A stretch of 64,000 nucleotides of DNA from Peronospora farinosa (lineage: Eukaryota; Oomycota; Peronosporomycetes; Peronosporales; Peronosporaceae). The notes beneath the pieces were generated by a model that was given only the letters and a program-made list of their open reading frames with translations, did no database searches and had not been told where the DNA came from. The position numbers and the translations under genes were made by a program. Of the stretch, positions 10,985 to 20,384 are shown one piece after another (positions within the stretch are counted from its first letter, which is position 1; each line of letters begins with the position of its first letter). The stretch is taken from NCBI GenBank assembly GCA_947646735.1, contig CANTFK010000785.1:310001-374000 (forward strand), given 5' to 3'.

Positions 10985-11579
10985 TGTAACAGGGTATCTA
11001 GTTACACGTAAACATTAAGTAACACACTTAATGTTTGGTCTAAAAGTATCCATGATTACTTTTGACCTATCACTTGGGTGCGATACACAAATGTGATCCA
11101 CCCTCGTGAATGTGATATCCATTTATGGATTCACATGAGAAGGGATGACGCTAGTTGAAGCTAGGCATCACGACGTTTCAGAAGGACGTCAGTTGCGATC
11201 TTAAATCTAGATTTAAGCTCATGCGACAGGATACGCTTCTAAAGAGTCGCGTATCCGATCTATATATATAGCCAATCAGTAGTTAAGTATATATTTAGTT
11301 ATAATTAATTAAATATAGCTCAGTCTTGAATTTGCTTAAACAAACACACCACGCACCAGAAGTTGAGAAACTTCTGCGTGACGTCAGTGCCTTCTTGTTA
11401 AGAAGTTCGTTGCACTCTCGCTTAAGCGAGAGGCAACTGGTGGTACGACTGCTTAAGCAGTCGACCAACCTCCCAACCGCCCTCGCACGCGAAGGTAAGA
11501 CGGTCTAACCGCTTCCTCGCTTGTGCTGAAGGTGTGTGCTAAGTAGTACGAGGCAACTTCGTAGAAGTGCCCGTCTACA
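10985..11579 (+). repeat. G1 5' LTR
   Basis: The LTR starts TGTAACAGGGTATCTAG and ends GCCCGTCTACA, followed by TTGGTAGCACTTG as the probable primer-binding region. A TATA-like CTATATATATAG next to a CCAAT box lies near 11260-11275 and probably serves as the element's promoter. Several short inverted repeats (for example TTAAATCTAGATTTAA near 11200) are present. I could not identify the primer tRNA. Confidence 0.9.
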
Positions 11580-11639
11580 CTTGGTAGCACTTGTTGGTCC
11601 TTCCCACGACCCGTCTCTCTGAGCGTGCGTGTGGTTAAG

Positions 11640-12760
11640 ATGGTCCTTAATATGGATTGGAGTGACTTCCCTCACCTCTCCCAACATCATAGGGAGTTGG
11701 CAGAGCATATGGTGCAGGGACTTGGCGAACAAGCCCTGGTCAATCTCTTGCATTGTCCTCCTGAGCAACATGTTGCTCAGTTGGAGCAATTTGAGTCATT
11801 TGTGCTTGGACAGCGTAGAAACGCGTCCGAGGTAAACAGCCAAGCCACCGCTGAGTCCATCACTAAGACTCAGGATGAGCTTAGACTTGAGAAGGCACGT
11901 AATGAGGCGCTCAACAGAAATGTTGAGACGCTCTCTGCCCGGCCTAATCAACCGAGGCCCATTCGGATGGACTCTCCGAAGTTCGATGGAACTAGCCCTC
12001 ACACGATTGTTCACTGGCTATTAGCAGTGGAGTAATGTGGAGTGGCGCAGCTCATCGAAGACGACACCAGAATGGTGTCGTATGCCATGTCCAACTTGCG
12101 TGGCAAAGCGTCAGAGTGGGCATACTCTGCGCTGATGGCAAATGCTGATGCATTTCCATCATGGGCGATGTTTAAGACAAAGATTCGCGCCATGTATCAG
12201 CCACCTAACAACGAAGTGTTGCTTATGGCGCGCTTCTTTGGAGCACGACAGGCGAATCGATCTCTGCAAGAGTTTGTGCAGGAGATGCGTTCGCTGTCGG
12301 CGTCCATCACTGGGTAACCGATACCAGAGCGTATCAAGGTAGCCACGTTCATGAATGGACTTAGGCACGGCCCATCGCGTCAGGCCCTTTTCAGAAAGGT
12401 GCCAGCAACGATGGAAGAGGCAATTGACATTGCCTTAGTTGAGGAGCAATCCTACAACAGCGCCTCGGCGACAGCCTATTACAGGCCGTCGACCGAGAAG
12501 TCTGATGCCACTTCCATGGAGTTAGGCAATGCAGATGTGATCTGCTACAAGTACGGCAAGATCGGCCATATGATGGCTCGCTGCTATGCCAAAGTAGCTG
12601 CTGGTGCTGAGGCAGCCAGCAAAAGGTCTCCCAACCCAAAGGGAGGTGCGAAAACCAGCGTGCACGACGCACGGGTTCAGCACCTGCCCAAGATGGGTCG
12701 GGAAATGCGGGAGCGCAGTAGGGGCGGGATGCCCTACTGTCGCGGACTCTGAAGCTACCC
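11640..12760 (+). pseudogene. G1 gag (interrupted)
   Basis: The frame begins MVLNMDWSDFPHLSQHH, then a coiled, charged region (about residues 60-100) precedes the Ty3-type capsid: FDGTSPHTIVHWLLAVE, LRGKASEWAYSALMANAD, IRAMYQPPNNEVLLMARFF and LQEFVQEMRSLSASITG. Stops at 12033 and 12315 split it into three frames. The zinc knuckle near 12540 reads CYKYGKIGHMMARC, with tyrosine in place of the second metal-binding cysteine. It would have formed the structural capsid of the particle. Confidence 0.85.
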
Positions 12761-12849
12761 CCTATGTTCAAAGTGATCGAACAAATGGGTAGCATAGTCC
12801 CTGAGGTACCGAAAGGTCGGACCTCAACCTTTTAGGTCTATAGCGCTCT

Positions 12850-15535
12850 AGTACGAGTCTATGACCAAGTAATGCCCCTTATAGTTGATTCGGGCGCATC
12901 ACAGAATGTCGCTAAACTTGCGGCTCTGAAAAAGAGTCCGGTGAATTATGAGTCGCTTTGCCAGGATGGCAAGCGAGAAGAGGCGATCGTTCGTCTAGCG
13001 AACAGCGCTCTCGTGAAATCGGAGGGAGCATTAGTGTATTCTCTTATATAAAGAAGCTCACAGTGCTAGGTATGGAGAGTCCGTATGACTTCATCCTAGG
13101 CATTCCTTGGTTGGCTAAACACCAACGATGGATTGACTGGCGTACACGCACAGTCGCTAGTTCTACGCAAGGCACCGGAAAGGATGAGATCTTGGGAGAG
13201 GCTTATGTGGCTGATGCTGTGTCCAACACAGTCGAGGGTGCGATGACGGTATGCCAATTGACACTAGGTTCTACCCAGCTCGTTGAGCCTGGAGTAATAA
13301 GAAGTGTTCTGACAAAAAGTCAGGTGACACATATTCCTACCCAGGTCGAAAAGACTGGTGTAGTGAATGGGGCGATGACAGATAGTCATGCGTCCAATAG
13401 TCCTGCACAGAGCCGAGAGCCTGTGGCAGTTGATGGTGGGCTGACAGAAAGTCAAGCGCCACAAGAACCGGCATAGAGCCATGAGCCTGGTCCGGTTGGA
13501 AGGAGTGCGTTGACTAATACAACAACGACACCTTCTTCCAGGTAAAAGGTCGTGGTGACTCAAAGAACGAGCACCAGACGTATTAAGACGATCAAGGGCA
13601 CGTCGAAATGAGTGACCCTTATCTCAGTCTCGGTCCAAGAGGACGGACCTACGAACGAGTTGTTCGAGGCCGTCGAAGACAAAATGCCGGAGGCATCCTC
13701 TGTTGAGGTGCTCCAACTTGTCTTGGTATCTGCCGAGGAGATAGTAAATCTCTCGGAGATGACGTGGAATATGTTCCTGTCCGAACTAATGGAAGGAAAG
13801 ATCCACGAGATAGTCGCACCAGTTCCAGAAGAGAACGTGGTGGACTGTTGCTCTTCATTCACAATGGATGAGAGCGTCTTGGAGACCGACAAGAAGAAAC
13901 GGTTCGATGCTCAAGGCTGGGGTTCCTTGAAGGACAGCCCGTTCTATGATGTTCTGTGGAAACACCGTGATGTGTTTCCAGCAGAAGTGTTGAGCCGCCT
14001 ACCGGCCGATAGGGGAATCAGGCACGAAATTGACCTGGATCCTGGCACCAAGTATTGTGTGACCAGGCAATGGCCGTTGCCGTAGGAACAAGTCGATTAC
14101 ATCGATGAGTTCTTCGACAAGCGAGCCAAGGCGGGACATGTACGTGAGAGCAAGTCGCCTCACTGCAGCCGACCTTCTGTGTGCGTAAAGCCACAAGTGG
14201 ATGGCGTGTGGTTCATGCTTATAATTAGCTGAACACGGCCACCATTACGGCCCAAACGCCGATCTCGCGGAAAGATGTTTTGTTGAATTCCATGGGAAAG
14301 TCAACTATCTTTTCCGCGTTGGATCGGAAGGATGGCTACTATCAAGTTCTCGTGGAGATACTGATGTAGCGAAAACGGCAGTAAGCACCCCAAGCGATAT
14401 GCTGTGGGAGTGGCTTGCGATGCCACAAGGGTTGAAAAATGCTCCGGCAACATTCAACCGAGTGGTGACTCAAGTGATGCGTCAGCACCGTGCCTACGCG
14501 CCCCATTACTTTGACGATGTATTCGTGCATAGTAGGGAGGAGGACGGTCTGAGCGCGATAGAGTCGCACAAGCGTCATTTAGACGCTGTGTTGCAGACTT
14601 TGGGTGACGCCTCATTATACGTGAACTTGCAAAAGTGCGTAATAGGGGTCCCCGAGATACCGTTACTGGGCTGCCTCATAGGTGCACATGGTGTACGAGC
14701 AGACCCAGAAAAGGTAAAGGCTGTAAAGGAATGGCCAGTCCCACGACATGTGAAGGATCTGCGCCAATTCCTTGGGATCGCTAATTACTTGCATAAGTAC
14801 AGCAAGAGTTATGCGGAGCAGACAAAGCCATTGTCTGACCTTTTAAAAAAGGACACAGAATGGACTTGGTCAAAGGAACAAGAAGATGCGTTCACTTCAG
14901 TGAAGCAATCTCTTGTAGAGGCACCGATCTTGGTATTGCCAGACGCGGATAAGCCTTTTAGCGTCGTCTGTGATGCAAGCAATTTTGCAATCGGCAGCGC
15001 GCTCATGCAGAAGGATGACAACGGGGTTGACCGTGTCATATCTTATCAATATCGGCTTTTAAAAGCCGCAGAGCTGAATTACCCTGTGCATGACAAGGAG
15101 CTACTTTCAATTAAGTATGCCCTTGTGAAGTTTCGAGTGCACCTCTTGGGCACCGAACCTTTTGTGGTTTATACGGATCACGCATCACTGCGGACCGCTA
15201 TAAATTCACCGCACCTCTCGCCGAGAATGGTGAGATGGCTAGCATTCTTCTCTGAATTTGATTTCAAAGTTGAATATAAGCCGGGTAAGTCGAATGTCTT
15301 GGCTGACGCATTATCGCGCAGACCAGACTTCGAGGCAAGACACCAGGATAGTGTGTCTCGTGCGAAAGCACAAGTTGAGCCGTCAACATTGGCAGCCATG
15401 AAGGCCTACCATGTGACGAGCTCAATGGCCTCCGATATCAAGGAGTGTTACGGTCAGGACGAACATTGTCGCCTGCTGTGGATGATTTTGGTGGACGAAA
15501 GGTTACCCTTCCGTCGCACCTCAAAGCGAAACTAA
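12850..15535 (+). pseudogene. G1 protease, reverse transcriptase and RNase H (interrupted pol)
   Basis: The protease active site LIVDSGASQN lies near 12880-12905, and the strand GIPWLAKHQRWIDW near 13100. A linker at 13200-13480 has imperfect repeats of about 25-30 residues (MTVCQLT, VLTKSQVTHIPTQ, MTDSHASNSPAQS, LTESQAPQEPA). RT follows from about 13920; LPADRGIRHEIDLDPGTK, WLAMPQGLKNAPATFNRV and YFDDVFVHS (catalytic box) are visible. RNase H contains FSVVCDASNFAIGSALM and VYTDHASLRTA near 15170. Stops at 14086 and 14231 and indels near 14350 break the frame. The 14399-15535 part is a continuous 378-codon stretch. Confidence 0.88.
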
Positions 15536-17515
15536 ATCGCTTTAGTTACAGTGATGGCCTGTTATGGCATCAACAGTCACCCTGTGATCCTTTGAGAATC
15601 TATGTCCCTCATGACACAGATCTCAAGCTGATGATACTTCACGAGTGCCATGATGCGCCATCTAGTGGGCATCTGGGCCGTGAAAAGACAATCTTACGGG
15701 TGTCAGAGGAATTTTGGTGGCCCCACCTATATCGGTGGGTGGCCAACTATATTCGCTCTTGCGAAGAGTGTCAGCGCATAAAGCCTGCACCTTCGAACAG
15801 TGCGCCACTGAAGCCACTGCCGATTCCAACTGAATGTTGGAAGTCGGTCAGTTTGGACTTCATGTTTGGCTTACCGCCTGACCATAAAGGCAGGACGGGG
15901 CTCGTCGTCTTTGTAGACAGACTGAGCAAGATGAGGCATTTGGCACCATGTAGCACCAAGATCTCAGGAAAAGAGGCTGCCCTCTTGTTCCTGGATCACG
16001 TGTATCGACTACACGGGATGCCCGAGTCCATAGTATCGGACCGGGATCCGCGTTTTACGTCGGGTTTTTGGCGACATGTGTTCGAGCTGCTGGGTAGCAA
16101 GCTCCACATGTCTACCACTGATCATCACCAGACCGATTGCCAAACAGAACGGGCCAATCGAGTCGTGGCGGATGTGTTTCGAACAGTAGAGACTCCTAAA
16201 GAATGGAGGAAGCAATTGACATTCGTGGAGTTCGCTATTAATAATAGTGTTCACGTCAGTACGGGTGAAACACCGTTTTACATTAACGGACTGCATCATC
16301 CTCGAGCGCCAGTCTCGTTTGTACGCAGCCCGAGTCTTAGTGGGGGAGGGCCCCTCACTTCGCTCGGTGCAAACGCCAAAAAGAGCCAAGGTTGCCCTAG
16401 TGACACTGCTAATTTAGCAGTGGTCACGTCACCTATAGGTGTCACAGAGGAGGCACGGCAAGAAATGTTAGCGCTCCTTGATGATGACACTATAGTGTTA
16501 TCAACAGCGTCGACCCATGCACGACCTCTTGGAGGCGTCATAGGCGAGCTGGATGCTAACAGCGTGAGCGAAGCTCAGCGCTTTGTGGATGAGCGATTAG
16601 CCACCACACGTAAAGTACGTGACGCGATGGCAAGCGCACAGGACAAACAAAAACAATATGAAGACCAGCATGGTCGCAAAAACAATGAACACGATAGTGT
16701 GGGGACAAAGTGCTATTAAGTACTGCTACCCTACCTAAACATGCAATTTCTGTACTACCTGGTGGTACTACTAAGCTATTGCCCCGATTCATTGGGCCCT
16801 TTACAGTGGTTGAAGAAGTTGGAGACCTAAATTATAGGCTCACTCTCCCACCGTATATGAAGACGCACCCCGTATTTTACGTGGGTCGTCTGAAACGATA
16901 TGTTGATCCAGAAAAGATTACATATCCACATCGGTCTAACGAGACCGATGGTGACGTCGACTGTGAGTCGAGTGTCGCGACCGATCAGGCGACGAGGAAG
17001 CCGAGAGGCTCCCCGTATACGACCGAGGCGATAGAGAACTCGGTGATCGAGGAGGATTCCGCGCTTGACGCGGGTCTCTCATCACCAGTCGCTCTAAGAT
17101 GTCCAAGCGGGGCTTCAGGCGGTCATACCCCTGACGATCCCTCGCCCTCACATCGCGCAGATCCGAGGTCAGTCGCGAGACTTGACTCTCGAGATCTGCC
17201 ACCTACCTGCCTCTTTAGCGCAGCAGACTCAGCCTGCGACTGAACAGCAGCAGGGTAGGCAGCCGCGATTAGGTGGGCGTAATCGCCAGTCCTATCGGGC
17301 GCCACCTGTGTTGGTGGACACGGAAGGGAATACGCGCTTTCTTGTTGGAAGGCTGTTGGCCCACCGGTTTTGAAGCGAAAGCTCCAAATCCTTGTCCAGT
17401 GGAAGGGTTACCTAACGAGCTTTGACTCGTGGGAGCCTGTGGACGCTTTGCGCGTTGAAGTGCCTGGGCTGGTGACTGCTTATGTGAAGCAACACCAGCT
17501 GTCTTCTTTCTGCTA
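15536..17515 (+). pseudogene. G1 integrase and chromodomain
   Basis: The H2C2 zinc-binding domain is seen as HECHDAPSSGHLGREK and CEECQR (15640-15780). The catalytic core includes SLDFMFGLPPDHKGRTGL, VSDRDPRFTSGFW and DCQTERANRVV, giving the D,D-35-E triad. The C-terminal LLPRFIGPFTVVEEVGD and HPVFYVGRLKRYVDP lie at 16780-16910. A chromodomain, LQILVQWKGYLTSFDSWEP, lies near 17380-17440. A stop at 16717 and frameshifts near 17370 interrupt the protein. Chromodomains of this clade direct integration toward modified histones; that role is known from the family, not shown here. Confidence 0.88.
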
Positions 17516-18388
17516 GGTCCGGAAGGGGTTAGCAGAAGAAGCGTGGCGAGAATTAATTGGGGGTCGCTTACCACCCAAGATTTCATGCGCACGCTTCATG
17601 GCGAAGCTGATTCGCTGCGACCGTTGTTTAATTGCATTTTCATGCAAGGTAACACGGCTCCGAAGTTCAGCTTCATAGTCGTCGGCTGTTTCGTTAGAAC
17701 GCAGCACGAATGGAATTGGGAAAGCACGACCAAGTGCTTTGCCCTGCTTTTTCCACAAAGGAAAGACGCTATAGAACTTATGAGCGTCTATAGTGGCACG
17801 CTGCAAAAGCGATGCGCTAGACCCATCTGAGTGCATCCACTCAGATGGAGGTGGCATTGGTGGCAAGCCACCACTCACGTAGCCGCCCTCGCGACGGCGG
17901 GCTAGTGAGGCCGAAGGTGTACTTGGTGGAGAGCTTTAAGCTCACACTCACCTGAGTCTGACTCTCCATTATGGATTGTCAAGACATCAGCCTGAGAAGT
18001 TACATCTGACTGAGTCGCGACTACTCCTTTCGAAGTAGCGCGCTCAGTCTTAGTCGCTGCGCTCGTAGGCGCAGACGACGGGGTTTTACCTTCGCTTGTA
18101 GGAAGCATAGATGCTTCCTCAAGGACGGGTGCCTCAAATGATGGGGACATATGTCCCATCAATGCACTATGCTCATCGCCACTTTTGGGTGATGGCAATG
18201 GCGTAGTCTCATTGTAGTCTACAATGAGAGATGGATCTTCATCCACATTATCGTGAGATGGAAGATTCACCTCAGTGCCTGAAGCACTTTGCGACGACTG
18301 CGATAAATCGCGGCGCGTGCGCTTAGTGCTGGACTACATGGGTGCCTTTGCAGGTGACCCATCAGCCTTACCACGTTTCGGTGGCATG
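17513..18388 (-). pseudogene. G1 antisense reading frame between chromodomain and 3' LTR
   Basis: A frame of about 290 codons runs opposite to pol. It begins at an ATG near 18388 (MPPKRGKADGSPAKAPM), passes one stop (TAG) at codon 18, continues through a Ser/Thr/Glu-rich stretch (VNLPSHDNVDEDPSLIVDYN, ATKTERATSKGVVATQSDV) and, after one frameshift near 17930, ends with a more ordered domain (IPFVLRSNETADDYEAELRS, RISFAMKRAHEILGGKRP). It sits between the chromodomain and the polypurine tract. G2 has a counterpart at 58095-58911 with a similar segment, VPFLLFAGKTEDEIDSAF. I do not recognise the family. It may be a capsid-targeting or regulatory accessory protein of the element, but that is speculation. 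Confidence 0.55.
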
Positions 18389-18479
18389 AGAGTTGAGTAG
18401 ACTAAAACGGCGCGTTTATAACGGCTCGCAAGTCTCTCTGTCTCCTAGGCGATGTTTTACAAAATGTAAAATTCGTTCT

Positions 18480-19089
18480 AAAACGGGGGATGGTGTAACA
18501 GGGCATCTAGTTACACGTAAACATTAAGTAACACACTTAATGTTTGGTCTAAAAGTATCCATGTTTACTTGTGGCCTGTCACTTGGGTGCGATACACAAA
18601 TGTGATCCACCCTCGTGAATGTGATATCCATTTATGGATTCACATGAGAAGGGATGACGCTAGTTGAAGCTAGGCATCACGACGTCTCAGAAGGACGTCA
18701 GTTGCGATCTTAAATCTAGATTTAAGATCATGCGACAGGATACGCTTCTATAGAGTCGCGTATCCGATCTATATATATATAGCCAATCAATAGTTAAGTA
18801 TATATTTAGTTATAATTAATTAAATATAGCTCAGTCTTGAATTTGCTTAAACATACGCACCACGCACGAGAAGCTGAAAAGCTTCTGCGTGACGTCAGTG
18901 CCTTCTTGTTAAGAAGTTCGTTGCACTCTCGCTTAAGCGAGAGGCAACTGGTGGTAAGACTGCTTAAGCAGTCGACCAACCTCCCAACCACCCTCGCACG
19001 CGAAGGTAAGACGGTCTAACCGCTTCCTCGCTTGTGCATAAGGTGTGTGCTCGTAGTTAGAGGCAACTTCGTAGAAGTGCCCGTCTACT
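18480..19089 (+). repeat. G1 polypurine tract and 3' LTR
   Basis: The purine run AAAACGGGGGATGG directly precedes TGTAACAGGGCATCTAG at 18494. The LTR runs to 19089 and parallels the 5' LTR over its full length (596 versus 595 bp), with a handful of substitutions. GAATA follows at 19090-19094 as the right copy of the target-site duplication. Confidence 0.92.
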
Positions 19090-19451
19090 GAATATATTAA
19101 AATGTTATCTTTGTTCGCTAACACTGCAATATAACATGCACTGCAACTTGACCATAACATGATTGCGTCCGTCTCTCCTCTTGTCTTGTGAGCCGTCGCC
19201 ATGTCGCCCAACAGGTCATGTCGCTGCCTCGTCCCGCCACCTGTTCGGCACCGTCTTATCAAAACACCTGTTACGACGTCTGTCACAGTCGTCGCCTTGT
19301 CTCACCATCTGTCACCGTCGTCGCCTCGCTTCACCATCTGTCAAGTCGTTTGTGGACTCGACCAATCAGTTGTCACTGTCACATGGTATAGCAGTTGAAC
19401 CTTCAACACAACAATGACTGACAAGACGTTTCTAAACAGGCATTTCTAGCA
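19090..19451 (-). repeat. C1 5' LTR, outer fragment
   Basis: Read on the minus strand from 19451, this sequence (TGCTAGAAATGCCTG...) matches the C1 3' LTR at 25533 and following. The five bases outside it, 19452-19456 (TGAAG), are the reverse complement of CTTCA at 25957-25961, immediately after the 3' LTR. These are the two copies of the C1 target-site duplication, now 6.5 kb apart and in opposite orientation because of the inversion. Confidence 0.92.
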
Positions 19452-19456
19452 TGAAG

Positions 19457-20384
19457 TCCAGGGTGCTTTTCAGCTGCTCGCCAGTCCTTTAACAAGTGGG
19501 CAGAACTTACAGCAGCCAATCTGGCCACGAGTGTACTAGTACCTCAGAGCTTGAACTTCTGTTTGTCCAGGTGCTCGCTAGTTCCTGAAGAGCTTTATTG
19601 TTTGTAGCACCAGGTGCTAGCTAGTGGTAATCGGCCTGCGCATTTTTGTCTTCCATTAGTGCCAAATGGCGCAAGCGACAGAAGACCTCAATCTGATACT
19701 GAAATATTAAAATATTAAGCCAGGACCTGCTGGAGTTGACCGTGCCAAGAATTCCCTTATGTGAAAAAACAGGGTGCCGCTAAATCAACGGAAAAAGTCG
19801 AAGCAGTTTGCGCCGACAAGCAAAAAGACTCAAGCCAACAGCAGAGAAAGTAGCGTTTAGGCACATTTAAGAACAAGAAGGGCATGTTAGGAATAGGCAT
19901 TGCTGCAAAAACGATTAAAGTAACGGCTGACGACTTCGAGTTGGTAGGGATATTGTTTCAGCGATTGATCAAAACGGAACGATGGCTGGCTGGTTGATAG
20001 CAAGATTAGATAGGGCATTATAATAGCGAGACAAATAGCACAAAAGACAACAACAATATCTTTTATTACACCGCTACCGACTACCTCTCATGTGCTATGC
20101 TATTGTAGCCGTCGTAAAGGGCTACGGTTACAATAGCATAGCACTTGCAAATAGCGTCACGTCACAAAAAAATATGCAAATGTATGTACGGAAACTTGCG
20201 GTGTGCTATGATATGTTGCTATCAATAAGAGAACATTGACCCCGTGAATGTGAATATACCTTACATACAGCCTAACTGTACACAAAATCAGTACTGTATA
20301 AGCAATCCCGCTTGTGGTATTTCTACCAATCAACTGAGCCCAATCACTTTTCATCATCGTTGCTGTTGGCCACTTGAAGTGAGC
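19457..20384. other. 928 bp upstream of the sedoheptulokinase-like gene
   Basis: No gene was recognised. It contains a perfect 16-bp inverted repeat (see 20092-20144). The reading frame of the gene downstream extends to 20244, but only from a GTG; the first in-frame ATG is at 20385. Confidence 0.4.
20092..20144. repeat. 16-bp perfect hairpin upstream of the kinase gene
   Basis: GTGCTATGCTATTGTA at 20092-20107 is repeated as its exact reverse complement at 20129-20144, separated by 21 bases that themselves hold GCC/GGC complementarity. It lies about 240 bp before the kinase start codon. It may be a regulatory cruciform or the remains of a small inverted-repeat transposon; nothing further marks it. 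Confidence 0.6.

Larger units (their letters stand above)
10985..19089 (+). mobile_element. Ty3/gypsy chromodomain element G1 (8.1 kb)
   Basis: G1 is a nearly full-length gypsy element nested in the 5' LTR of C1. It has LTRs of about 595 bp at both ends, a five-base duplication GAATA (10980-10984 and 19090-19094), gag, protease, RT-RNase H, integrase, chromodomain, a minus-strand reading frame, and a polypurine tract before the 3' LTR. Gag and pol carry several stops and frameshifts, so it is not autonomous. The LTRs differ at only a handful of positions in the aligned part, suggesting a fairly recent insertion. Confidence 0.93.

Noticed and set aside
20244..20384. Kinase start at 20244
   Set aside because: The codon is GTG. 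The first in-frame ATG is at 20385 and eukaryotic initiation at GTG is unlikely.
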